Shown piece after piece: positions 1-7,655 of a DNA stretch of 64,000 nt (the first letter of the stretch is position 1; each line of letters begins with the position of its first letter). Origin of the DNA: Streptomyces griseus (lineage in GTDB: Bacteria; Actinomycetota; Actinomycetes; Streptomycetales; Streptomycetaceae); assembly GCF_900460065.1 (NCBI RefSeq), contig NZ_UAVD01000006.1, forward strand, positions 62,001 through 126,000, written 5' to 3'. Below the pieces are notes generated by a model. It did no database searches. It had not been told where the DNA came from and worked only from the letters and a program-made list of their open reading frames with translations. The position numbers and the translations under genes were made by a program.

Positions 1-60
1 CCCGCAGCACCACAGTCCGTCGTCGTCGCGTCGGTGCCGGGACAGCAAGCGGCGGCATAG
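1..60 (+). CDS. C-terminal tail of a protein entering from the left (partial)
   Basis: Frame 1 is open from the window edge to a TAG at 58-60, giving 19 residues ending in GQQAAA. The Ala/Val/Pro/Gln-rich sequence fits a Streptomyces C-terminus, but it is too short to assign a family. It could equally be chance, since GC-rich DNA carries few stops. Confidence 0.3.
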   Translation, partial: PAAPQSVVVASVPGQQAAA

Positions 61-434
61 ATCTCGGGTGGCCGGATCCTCATGGAGACCGGCGTCCCGT
101 CGGTGGCGCGGTTCCGTGCCGATCAGCCGAACCGGGACTTCCCCCCCCTGGGCTCTCCCGCCAGGCCGTTCTCCGTCGAGATCCGGCCCGTCTGATCTCG
201 ACCCGGCGCTCCCGCGGTTCAGCCGGCGCCGGCCGACGGGCCGCCGCAGCAGCCGGGCCGCGTCCAGCGCGTCCGCGACCGCTACGCCGGACCGTTTCGG
301 CGTAGCGGTCGCGATGAGCTGAACCGGATCTTCATCCGCACGTGACGTGATCTCGGCGGAGGTGACCCGCGGTGGCTCACCTCCGCTCGCGCGGAGAGAT
401 CCGGGAAGTGCGGGAGGGCGCGATCGGGCCCGGC
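61..434. other. Gene-poor 370-bp stretch
   Basis: No convincing gene is seen between the left-edge frame and the end of the secreted-protein gene at 435. Short open frames here have arginine/serine-rich compositions typical of non-coding GC-rich DNA. The only clear structure is the perfect hairpin at 274-313. Confidence 0.6.
274..313. terminator. 16-bp perfect inverted repeat (probable terminator hairpin)
   Basis: The arms 274-289 and 298-313 are exact reverse complements (16 bp) around the 8-nt loop GACCGTTT. There is no T-tract, which is common for Streptomyces terminators. It lies about 120 bp beyond the stop of the leftward gene at 435-1136 and about 215 bp beyond a possible rightward gene end at 60, so it could serve either. 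The perfect pairing could also mark a mobile-element tip. Confidence 0.5.
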
Positions 435-1136
435 TCAGGCCAGGGTGTACCCCAGCGGGCCTCCGTGGATCTGGCCTTCACAGTTCGACTGGATGGAGTC
501 GAAGATCTGGCGGTTCTCGTTCCGCAGGCATCGGAACAGGGGAACCGTGGCAACTCCAGCCGGCTGGGTGGTGTAGAGCCAACCGAGACGCGTCACATAC
601 TGCTGGCCCTCACAGGCGACGTCGGTGCTGGTGAAGTGGTCGCCCCTCACCTGGCAGAGGTACAACGGCGTGGTGCCCGCGGCCGCATAGGTGTACAGCG
701 AACCGAGCGGGCCCTGAAGCTGGTAGCCGTTGGGGTGGTACCAGCTGTTGCTCTGGGTGTCGGAGCTCTTGTGGTAGCGGTTCAGGACGAAGGTGGGCCC
801 GGGAACGTACGGATCTCCCGCACAGAGATACTCGACCGCCACCTGCACATATCCGTTCGGGAGCTGGTTGACGACCGTGGGGCCCTTGACCAGGTTGCAC
901 CGAGCGGGGTCGAACCCCTTGGACACGGCGTTGTCCATCGCGGTGCCGACGGCCGACTGAACCGCGACGTTGTACGGGCCGCTTCCCAGGCCCCCGATGT
1001 AGAGCTGTACCGGTCCGACGGAAGCGGCCACCTGCTCGGACGGGGCCGGGGCGGCGGCGGATGCCGGGTTGACGAGAGCCAGGGCGAGCGCGGCGACGGC
1101 CGCGGTCATCACGCTGAGACGGTGCGCTAAATTCAT
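435..1136 (-). CDS. Secreted protein with two DHFTST-type repeats
   Basis: A 233-residue exported protein. The N-terminus is a Sec signal peptide (charged start, Ala/Leu core, likely cleavage near the Ala-Pro run around residue 30). The C-terminal half has two imperfect copies of a roughly 40-residue unit, with LYxC, DHFTST or its variant, and CEGQ. This repeat type is common in secreted actinobacterial and myxobacterial proteins of unknown function. The first Met would be at 1145, but GAGGA is only about 3 nt before it and about 10 nt before the ATG at 1136, so I chose 1136. No catalytic motif was seen; a carbohydrate or wall-binding role is a guess. Confidence 0.7.
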   Translation of the reverse strand: MNLAHRLSVMTAAVAALALALVNPASAAAPAPSEQVAASVGPVQLYIGGLGSGPYNVAVQSAVGTAMDNAVSKGFDPARCNLVKGPTVVNQLPNGYVQVAVEYLCAGDPYVPGPTFVLNRYHKSSDTQSNSWYHPNGYQLQGPLGSLYTYAAAGTTPLYLCQVRGDHFTSTDVACEGQQYVTRLGWLYTTQPAGVATVPLFRCLRNENRQIFDSIQSNCEGQIHGGPLGYTLA

Positions 1137-1555
1137 GAAGGCCATGTCCTCAGGTCAGCGGAATCACGCGGTGGATACCGGCGATTCGTGGGAAACCAGA
1201 AGTGGGCGGGATGCGACTCGCTCCGTCGGCCGGAGCCTCCCGGCTCGCCGTGTCCCGGGGGTGCCCGCACATCGTGCACCGTCCGCGGCTCTCGAAACAG
1301 GGCCATATCCGCCAATTACGCCGAACTCAAGGAGTGTTGCAGGCCGGCTCGGTCGGCACCACCACGCCACCCATCCAACGAGGACGGCACCACCGGCCAC
1401 CGTGGAGCACGGCAGCGGCCGATCGCATCGACAGGCCGAAGAACAGCACGGTCGCCCGGCACGGATCCGAAGTGCGGAACCGGATCTCCTGTTGCTTGTT
1501 GCGCCTGCTGAAGGCGGTAGAGAGGTGTTGTCGTCGATCGAGGGGAAGGCCGGAC
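1137..1555. other. Divergent intergenic region
   Basis: About 420 bp separate the leftward secreted-protein gene from the rightward nitroreductase gene and should contain both promoters. Open frames exist on both strands but have non-coding composition. I see no clear operator or RNA. Confidence 0.5.
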
Positions 1556-2221
1556 GTGGATGTGTATGAAGCTGTGGACAGTCGCCGGGCGGTGCGGGCA
1601 TTCAGTGACAAGCCGGTATCCAAAGAGATACTCGAACGCGTGCTGGCCGCGGCGACGCGGGCCCCGTCGAGCGGAAACCTCCAGCCGTGGCATGTGTACG
1701 TCGTGACCGGCGAGCCCCTGGCCGAGCTGAAGAGGCGCGCAACGGCCCGGGCACGGGCGGGAGACCCGGGGGATGAACGGGAGTATCCGATGTACCCGGC
1801 CGAACTGACCTCGCCGTACGAGGACCGCTTTTCCACCGCTGCCGCCCAGCGGTACGAGGCGCTGGGTATCGAGCGCGCGGATCCCGAGCGGCCCCGCAAG
1901 ATCGCCGCCTTGAACGCGGAGGCGTTCGGGGCGCCGGTCGTACTGTTCTGCTACCTCGACCGGACGATGGGGCCCGGGCAGTGGGGGGACGCGGGGATGC
2001 ACTTGCAGACGGTCATGCTGTTACTGCGGGCGGAAGGACTGCACAGCTGCCCTCAGGTGATGTGGACGATGTACCGCACGACCGTCAGCCGGATCGTCGG
2101 AGCCGATGACGGGCTCGTGCTGTTCTGCGGCGTCTCGGTGGGATACGAGAAGGAGGGCGTGCCGCGGCTGCGTACCGGGCGGGCCGGCATGGCAGAAACA
2201 GTGAGCTTCATCGGAGGGTGA
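1556..2221 (+). CDS. Nitroreductase family protein
   Basis: A 221-residue protein of the FMN-dependent nitroreductase fold, which reduces nitro compounds, quinones or enals with NAD(P)H in the cytoplasm. The N-terminal hallmark SRRAVRAFSDKPV (FMN phosphate-binding Arg/Ser) is followed by APSSGNLQPWHVYVV, which lines the flavin site. Length fits the family. The GTG at 1556 is preceded by AGGGGAAGG 6 nt upstream; longer in-frame readings have no family similarity. The gene stands alone with the hairpin at 2415-2453 beyond its end. Substrate unknown. Confidence 0.85.
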   Translation: MDVYEAVDSRRAVRAFSDKPVSKEILERVLAAATRAPSSGNLQPWHVYVVTGEPLAELKRRATARARAGDPGDEREYPMYPAELTSPYEDRFSTAAAQRYEALGIERADPERPRKIAALNAEAFGAPVVLFCYLDRTMGPGQWGDAGMHLQTVMLLLRAEGLHSCPQVMWTMYRTTVSRIVGADDGLVLFCGVSVGYEKEGVPRLRTGRAGMAETVSFIGG

Positions 2222-2414
2222 CCCGAAGTGTCCGTCCGGCGTCGGCCCCGGGAGCCTCCGCGTCGACGCCCCCGAGGCCACCTGCCCCCTCTGAGCGGCT
2301 CGGACCACGCGGTCTCGCGCTGTCCGAGCGCCGCCGTTCCGCCGCCGCGATCGGAGATATGCGGACGACGGCGGCCGGTGAGACGCCTGGCAGGTCGACG
2401 CCCCGACGACGCGC

Positions 2415-2453
2415 GGACGGGCCGCCTTCCCGTGGAGAGGGGGCGGCCCGTCC
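2415..2453. terminator. Hairpin terminator beyond the small secreted-protein gene
   Basis: Arms 2415-2426 (GGACGGGCCGCC) and 2442-2453 are exact complements around a 15-nt loop. The hairpin begins 14 bp past the stop of the leftward gene at 2468-2875 and faces the nitroreductase gene end, so it probably terminates from both sides. Confidence 0.6.
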
Positions 2454-2467
2454 CTGGCAGCGCCGCG

Positions 2468-2875
2468 TCAGCACTGACGCAGGTTCCCCCAGGGGTCGGA
2501 GGGAGTGTGAACGTCCACGGCCGGGACGTTGCCCCACTGACCGTTGTCGAGCAGCGTCCAGTACCAGATGTTGTTCCCGCCGGCATGGTTGTCGCCGGGG
2601 CCCCAGCAGACGAACCAACTGAAGCTCGAGGTCAGCGAGCCCCTGACCCCTGACCTGTACGTGCGGTGCTCATAGCCCTTGGCACCGACGCGGTTGCCGC
2701 ACCACAGTTTGCCGTCGGCGCGGACACCGCACTCGACGGCGGCGCGCTGCCCGGAGGCGGAGGCGGAGGCGGAGGCGGAGGCGGGGGCTGCGGTGGCGGC
2801 GCCTGCCCCGGTGGCCAGACCCGTGGTCAGGGTGACGGCTGCGAGAGCCAGGGCTGTCTTCTTGCGTACGGACAC
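2468..2875 (-). CDS. Small secreted Cys-containing protein
   Basis: A 135-residue exported protein. It has a basic start, a hydrophobic stretch and an Ala-rich cleavage region, then an Ala-Ser linker encoded by a 6-bp tandem repeat. The mature part (about 85 residues) has four Cys (VECGV, LWCGN, FVCWG, LRQC) that could form two disulfides, and is Trp/Gly-rich. The GTG at 2875 has AGGAGG 4 nt upstream. No family recognised; the small, disulfide-rich secreted form resembles antimicrobial or inhibitor proteins, but this is inference. Confidence 0.7.
   Translation of the reverse strand: MSVRKKTALALAAVTLTTGLATGAGAATAAPASASASASASGQRAAVECGVRADGKLWCGNRVGAKGYEHRTYRSGVRGSLTSSFSWFVCWGPGDNHAGGNNIWYWTLLDNGQWGNVPAVDVHTPSDPWGNLRQC
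2753..2782. repeat. GGAGGC hexanucleotide tandem repeat, five copies
   Basis: Five exact copies of GGAGGC lie inside the secreted-protein gene and encode alternating Ala-Ser on the minus strand. Such a tract could vary in copy number by slippage in 2-residue steps without breaking frame. Confidence 0.85.
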
Positions 2876-3049
2876 GTTTCCTCCTGGTGGGGGCTGCGGG
2901 CGGAGCCGGATACGGGATGGACGAACCCGTGGAGCGGGGTCGCTCTCACCGCGGACGCCAGACGCGCCCCTCGGCCCGCCCGCGCCGCTGCTCCGGATGG
3001 CTGCGACGGCAACGTTCCTCGTGGCCGGCAGGAGGCGGCAATCCTTTCG

Positions 3050-4066
3050 TCAGGGCCCGAAACCACGGCTGACGGAGGCCAACAGCGCGGCGCCCAGGTG
3101 CGTGGTCGTGTGCAGGACCGCCTTGCCGTCCCGGCGGGTGGATATCAGGGCGGCCCTGCGCAGCACGCCCGCGTGCTCGCTGGCCGTCGCGAGCGAGATG
3201 CCGAGACGGCGTGCCAGTTCCGTCGTGCTGCAACCGTCGGCCGCGGCTGCGAGCACGGCGGCCCTGGTGCGCCCCAGCAGGTCATCGAGCGAGCGCTCGG
3301 CCGCTTCCTCGGTCAGCCAGTGTGCGGAGCCGTCCGTCCCCTCACCGACCGTGGGCAGGGCCAGGACCGGAGGTTGCTCCTGGTCCACGAGGTTCTGCAG
3401 AACCTCTGCCTGCTGCGACGAGAAAACGGTCGGTGCGATGACGAGCCCCCGCCCCCGCAGGTGGATGTCCGCGTCGCGAGGATGACGTACCTCGAGTACA
3501 GGAGGCCGCCAGCGCACCAGCGGGTCGCACAGGGTTTCCAACAGCCGTTCGATACCGCCCGCGGCCATCGTGCGCGCATAACCCGCCCGGGCCGTGTCGA
3601 GGTCCAAGCGCATCTGCTGCCAGTACGGGGCGATGGCCACCCGGTGGCAGGCCCGCAGCGCTCCGGCCAGTTGGAGACGGGCCTCACGGTCGCCGCCGGC
3701 CAGGGTCTGGGCCCACATCCGGTGAGCTGGACGCACGTCGAGGTACTCCACTTCGAGGCGCGTCAGCGCGCGTGGAGCAGCCAGCAGGTTGTCCACCGCC
3801 TCGTCGATGCAGGTGGTGCCCCCGGTGAGGCCGGCCATATCGATCTGAGGTCCGTGCGGCGGCATCAAGGCGAGCAAGGGGCCCGCCTGGGCCCGCAGAC
3901 GCCCGCCCGGTTCCCTGCCCACCGAGGTGCGCCAGCGCTGGAAGGCCGGAGTCCTTCCCTTCCGCAGCCGTGCAATGGCGTCCAGGGTCTCGGCCGCCAC
4001 ACCGAGCGTGTCGGTCACCCTGGTCCGTGCGAGGTCCTCCGCCGTGAAGTGGATGCGCTTCGTCAT
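3050..4066 (-). CDS. ArsR-type helix-turn-helix regulator with DUF5937-like N-terminus
   Basis: A 338-residue cytoplasmic protein. The N-terminal 240 residues (TKRIHFTAEDLART start, then helical sequence) match the domain usually found fused to ArsR-like helix-turn-helix proteins in Streptomyces. The C-terminal 90 residues form a winged helix with TTELARRLGISLATASEHAGVLRRAALI as recognition region (quoted in two parts: TTELARRLGIS, then LATASEHAGVLRRAALI). No metal-binding Cys cluster of classical ArsR sensors was seen. Its target is unknown; no partner is adjacent on the same strand. The Met at 4066 is chosen because similarity begins there. Confidence 0.75.
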   Translation of the reverse strand: MTKRIHFTAEDLARTRVTDTLGVAAETLDAIARLRKGRTPAFQRWRTSVGREPGGRLRAQAGPLLALMPPHGPQIDMAGLTGGTTCIDEAVDNLLAAPRALTRLEVEYLDVRPAHRMWAQTLAGGDREARLQLAGALRACHRVAIAPYWQQMRLDLDTARAGYARTMAAGGIERLLETLCDPLVRWRPPVLEVRHPRDADIHLRGRGLVIAPTVFSSQQAEVLQNLVDQEQPPVLALPTVGEGTDGSAHWLTEEAAERSLDDLLGRTRAAVLAAAADGCSTTELARRLGISLATASEHAGVLRRAALISTRRDGKAVLHTTTHLGAALLASVSRGFGP

Positions 4067-4303
4067 CGATGGCCCCGCCCCCGCTGTGCCGTGCCCCTGG
4101 TGAGATAAACGTGACAGGGGTGGACATATGAAGGCCAGCCGCACTTCGGTCACATGTGATGCCATGCGGACGTCGGGTGCCGCCTGAGCGTGAGCTGCGC
4201 CGGGCGCGCGCCCGCGTCCGCCGCGAAAGGCGCGTCCGCCGGGACCGACGCCCCCTCGTGATCGCGCGGCTTGAGCAGCCTGGTGCCCCGATGCTCCGCG
4301 TGG

Positions 4304-4765
4304 TCACACACTCATGCCGTAGCCGAGCTCCTCGGCCCCGATGTGCCAGAAGGAGTTCTCGTCGGCGACCGCCTCGGCGTCAAGCATCCCGAATCGTTCC
4401 AGCAACGCTTCCGTGAGCGCGTCGGCGGCCTCCTCGGCCAGGTCCACGGCCTCGTCCTCGTCCAGACCGTCACCAGGCCCCTCGTAGGCGGCGGCCTCGG
4501 CGGCGGCCTCCTCGTAGGCACGGTTGAAGGCTACGAACGCCTCGACGCTGGAGTTCACCAGTCGAGGGGCGCCATCCTCCGGCAGACACCACAGCGAGCC
4601 GTCATCACGCCGCAGACCGAGCACGCTCAGCCCCGGGTCGACCGCGACCACGGCGTACCGCGCACCGCCGACCGTGCGTCCCGCGAAGGGGGAGTCCTGC
4701 CACGCCCCGGGGTACGGGAAGCGAGCACATCCGGCCAGGAGCGAGGCGGCTTCAGCGTCGTTCAT
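4304..4765 (-). CDS. SUKH-4-like protein (possible immunity protein)
   Basis: A 153-residue acidic cytoplasmic protein. Features resembling SUKH-4 family proteins are SVLGLRRDDGSLWCLPE followed by LVNSSVEAFVAFNRAYEEA, then a Glu/Asp-rich helical tail. SUKH proteins are often immunity proteins for polymorphic toxins, but many Streptomyces copies stand alone and no toxin gene is adjacent. I chose the Met at 4765; an upstream Met at 4801 adds 12 unconserved residues. Family assignment rests on the motif pattern only. Confidence 0.6.
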   Translation of the reverse strand: MNDAEAASLLAGCARFPYPGAWQDSPFAGRTVGGARYAVVAVDPGLSVLGLRRDDGSLWCLPEDGAPRLVNSSVEAFVAFNRAYEEAAAEAAAYEGPGDGLDEDEAVDLAEEAADALTEALLERFGMLDAEAVADENSFWHIGAEELGYGMSV

Positions 4766-5066
4766 GCCGAGAACATAGCCCGCCCGCGGAAGCTTCACCA
4801 AGCCGGTGAACCTGTGCGGTCACGGCACCTGTTGGGGGCGGGGGCGGGGGCGTGGCCCGGTCCCACCAGGATGCCGCGGGCCCTGTCGCTGATCGCCGAG
4901 GCAGTGAAACGTTCCGCCACTCGCCCGTACCCCGCTTCGTCCCGTTGTGGCCGTACCTCGATACCGGGAACCTCGGTCTCCTCCCCGCCAGGGTCTTGGC
5001 GTCGCGGCCTCGCGTCCCTACCTTGAGAGCGGAATATGAGCCAGGCTCACATTTAAGGAGCGCGCG
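4766..5066. other. Divergent intergenic region with a G5 run array
   Basis: About 300 bp between the SUKH-like gene and the secreted amidohydrolase. It contains three runs of five G separated by single C at 4834-4850, able in principle to form a G-quadruplex, and the palindrome at 5037-5049 next to the downstream ribosome-binding site. Confidence 0.5.
5037..5049. promoter_or_regulatory. Palindrome TGAGCC-A-GGCTCA before the secreted amidohydrolase
   Basis: Exact 6-bp arms with a single central base, ending 17 nt before the start codon at 5067 and just upstream of AAGGAG. The position fits an operator that would block transcript elongation or translation initiation. No regulator is known to me for it. 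Confidence 0.4.
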
Positions 5067-7136
5067 ATGGTCATCGTTCAACCCTTGCGGCGCAGACTCG
5101 GTTCCGTCACGGTCGCGTCGTTGCTGCTCGCCGTGCTGGCCCTGGTTCTCGGGCCGGTGCCCGACTCCGCGGCGCAGTCCAACTGGTGGGAGCCGTCGGC
5201 ACGGCCCGCTCCCGACGCGCAGATCGGTGTCACCGGCGAGCCCTTCCAAGGCACCGACGCCCAGGGGCGCGTCCGGGGCTTCGTCGACGCCCACGACCAC
5301 ATCATGTCCAACGAGGGCTTCGGAGGACGGCTGATCTGCGGAAAGCCGTACTCGGAACGGGGCGTGGCCGACGCGCTCAAAGACTGCCCCGAGCACTATC
5401 CCGACGGCTCCCTCGCCGTCTTCGACATGATCACCAAGGGCGGCGACGGCAGGCACGACCCCGTCGGATGGCCCACGTTCAAGGACTGGCCCGCCCATGA
5501 CTCGCTGACCCACCAGCAGAACTACTACGCCTGGATCGAGCGGGCCTGGCGCGGCGGCCAGCGCGTGCTGGTCAACGACCTGGTCACCAACGGCGTGATC
5601 TGCTCCGTGTACTTCTTCAAGGACCGCGGCTGCGACGAGATGGACGCCATCCGTCTCGAGGCGAAGAAGACGTACGAGATGCAGGACTACATCGACACGA
5701 TGTACGGCGGCCCGGGCAAGGGCTTCTTCCGCATCGTCACCAGCAGCGCGCAGGCCCGGCGGATCGTCGAGCAGGGCAAGTTGGCCGTCGTCCTGGGCGT
5801 GGAGACCTCCGAGCCGTTCGGCTGCAAGCAGATCCTGGACGTAGCGCAGTGCGGCAAGGAGGACATCGACAGGGGCCTGGACGAACTGAAGGAACTGGGC
5901 GTCAGCAGCATGTTCCTGTGCCACAAGTTCGACAACGCCCTGTGCGGTGTGCGCTACGACTCCGGTGCCCTCGGCACGGCCATCAACGTGGGCCAGTTCC
6001 TGTCGACGGGCACGTTCTGGAAGACGGAGACCTGCCGTGGACCGCAGCACGACAACCCCATCGGCAACGCGGCCGCGCCGGAGGCGGAGAAGCGGCTTCC
6101 GCAGGGCGTGGACGTCCCCTCGTACGGTTCGGACGCCCAGTGCAACACCCGCGGGCTGACCGACCTGGGCGCGTACGCGATGCGCGGCATGATGAAACGC
6201 GGCATGATGCTGGAGCTCGACCACATGAGCGTCAAGGCCGCAGGCCAGGCATTCGACATCCTGGAGTCCGAGTCGTACCCGGGCGCCATCTCCTCGCACA
6301 GCTGGATGGACCTGGGCTGGACCGAACGCCTGTACAAGCTCGGCGGGTTCGCCGCACAGTACATGGGCGCCTCCGAGGGGTTCGTCAAGGAGGCCGAGCG
6401 CACGCGGGCGCTGCGCGAGAAGTACAAGGTGGGCTACGGCTACGGCACCGACATGAACGGCGTCGGCGGCTGGCCGGCCCCGCGCGGCGCGGACGCCCCG
6501 AACCCGGTGACGTACCCCTTCCGCAGTACGGACGGCGGCTCGGTCGTCGACGAACTGACCACCGGATCGCGCACGTGGGACTTCAACACCGCCGGTGGCG
6601 CGCACTACGGCATGGTTCCGGACTGGATCGAGGACATCCGGAGGGTCGGCGGCCAGAAGGTCGTCGACGAGATGTTCACGGGCGCCGAGTCCTACCTGCG
6701 CACCTGGGCCGGTTCCGAGAGCTACGAGCCCGGGGAGAACGTCGCCAGGGGCGCGTCTGCCACGGCGTCCTCCGCGCAGTGGTGGAACCCCTTCGAGGAC
6801 TTCAAGGCCCACCGGGCGGTGGACGGCGACACGGGCACCCGCTGGGCCAGTGAGTGGAAGGACGACCAGTGGCTGCGGATCGACCTCGGATCGGCGAAGC
6901 CGGTCGGGCGCGTCACCCTCGACTGGGAGGAGGCGTATGCGAAGTCGTACCGCGTCGACCTGTCGGACGACGGCTCCAACTGGCGGACGGTGTGGTCCAC
7001 CGACGTCGGTGACGGAGGTCTGGACACGGCCCGCTTCACCGCGGCCCAGGCACGCTACGTACGCGTGACAGGGCTGAAGCGCGGTACCCAGTGGGGCTAC
7101 TCGCTGCGCGAGGTCGGCGTCCACGCCGCCGGCTGA
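5067..7136 (+). CDS. Secreted M19-like amidohydrolase with C-terminal discoidin (F5/8 type C) domain
   Basis: A 689-residue exported protein. The signal peptide covers about residues 1-36. A TIM-barrel metallohydrolase part follows: FVDAHDHIMSNEGF supplies the HxH metal ligands, later LGVETSEPFG, MLELDHMSVKAAG and ISSHSW give further likely His/Glu/Asp ligands. This resembles membrane-dipeptidase (M19) or PHP/amidohydrolase-type enzymes. Residues from about 560 form a discoidin domain (NVARGASATASSAQWWNP, RWASEWKDDQWLRIDLG, TLDWEEAYAKSYRVD) that usually binds carbohydrate. AAGGAG lies 8 nt before the ATG. Substrate unknown; it probably acts outside the cell on peptide or glycan material. Confidence 0.8.
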   Translation: MVIVQPLRRRLGSVTVASLLLAVLALVLGPVPDSAAQSNWWEPSARPAPDAQIGVTGEPFQGTDAQGRVRGFVDAHDHIMSNEGFGGRLICGKPYSERGVADALKDCPEHYPDGSLAVFDMITKGGDGRHDPVGWPTFKDWPAHDSLTHQQNYYAWIERAWRGGQRVLVNDLVTNGVICSVYFFKDRGCDEMDAIRLEAKKTYEMQDYIDTMYGGPGKGFFRIVTSSAQARRIVEQGKLAVVLGVETSEPFGCKQILDVAQCGKEDIDRGLDELKELGVSSMFLCHKFDNALCGVRYDSGALGTAINVGQFLSTGTFWKTETCRGPQHDNPIGNAAAPEAEKRLPQGVDVPSYGSDAQCNTRGLTDLGAYAMRGMMKRGMMLELDHMSVKAAGQAFDILESESYPGAISSHSWMDLGWTERLYKLGGFAAQYMGASEGFVKEAERTRALREKYKVGYGYGTDMNGVGGWPAPRGADAPNPVTYPFRSTDGGSVVDELTTGSRTWDFNTAGGAHYGMVPDWIEDIRRVGGQKVVDEMFTGAESYLRTWAGSESYEPGENVARGASATASSAQWWNPFEDFKAHRAVDGDTGTRWASEWKDDQWLRIDLGSAKPVGRVTLDWEEAYAKSYRVDLSDDGSNWRTVWSTDVGDGGLDTARFTAAQARYVRVTGLKRGTQWGYSLREVGVHAAG

Positions 7137-7261
7137 CGCGGCACAGAAGGCCGGCCGGGTCAGCGCCCGTACGCGATCCGGCCGGTTGCGGCGACCCCTG
7201 CCCGACCCGCCCGGTGCACTCGCCTTCGAGGACCGGCCGGCCCTCGCCTCCAAGGACGCGC

Positions 7262-7583
7262 GTGATCGCTCACGACCCAGCGGCCCGCCTCCGGCTGCTC
7301 CGCACACCCGGCACCTCCTACGCCTTCCGCCTCGACGCCGACGACGTCCCCCGGCACGTGCGCTGGGGCCGTCCGCTGAGCCGGGAACAGGCCGTCGCCG
7401 TCGCGGGCGACCTGCCCGCCGAGGACCCCGGCGGCGACGACCCGGGGGGAGAGGAGTTCGCGGTCGAAGGCAGCCTGCGCTTCGGGGCGCCGTGGCCCGA
7501 ACAGCCACACCGCCGGCGCGACGTCGATCCGCTACCGCTTCCACGTCTCGATGGCCGGCGCCCTTGGCTTCGGCGGCGACCTT
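7262..7583 (+). pseudogene. Remnant of a GH36 alpha-galactosidase with internal deletion
   Basis: From a GTG at 7262 the reading IAHDPAARLRLLRTPGTSYAF, continuing to EGSLRFGAP near 7495, matches the N-terminus of Streptomyces alpha-galactosidases of family GH36. About 25 bp later, in another frame, 7521-7583 reads TSIRYRFHVSMAGALGFGGDL, which matches the segment near the C-terminal end of those enzymes. About 600 residues including both catalytic Asp are therefore missing. It sits directly before the MFS gene, suggesting an ancestral galactosidase-permease operon. Family recognition is from memory. Confidence 0.7.
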
Positions 7584-7655
7584 GAGCCACGGCCTTTTGC
7601 CGCTGCCGCCCTTCGACCGGACGAGCGAACTCGTCCACCTCAGGAGACTGCCCCT

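Noticed and set aside
4834..4850. Putative G-quadruplex array
   Set aside because: Only three full G5 runs, and G-runs are common in DNA of this composition; kept only as a note in the intergenic entry.
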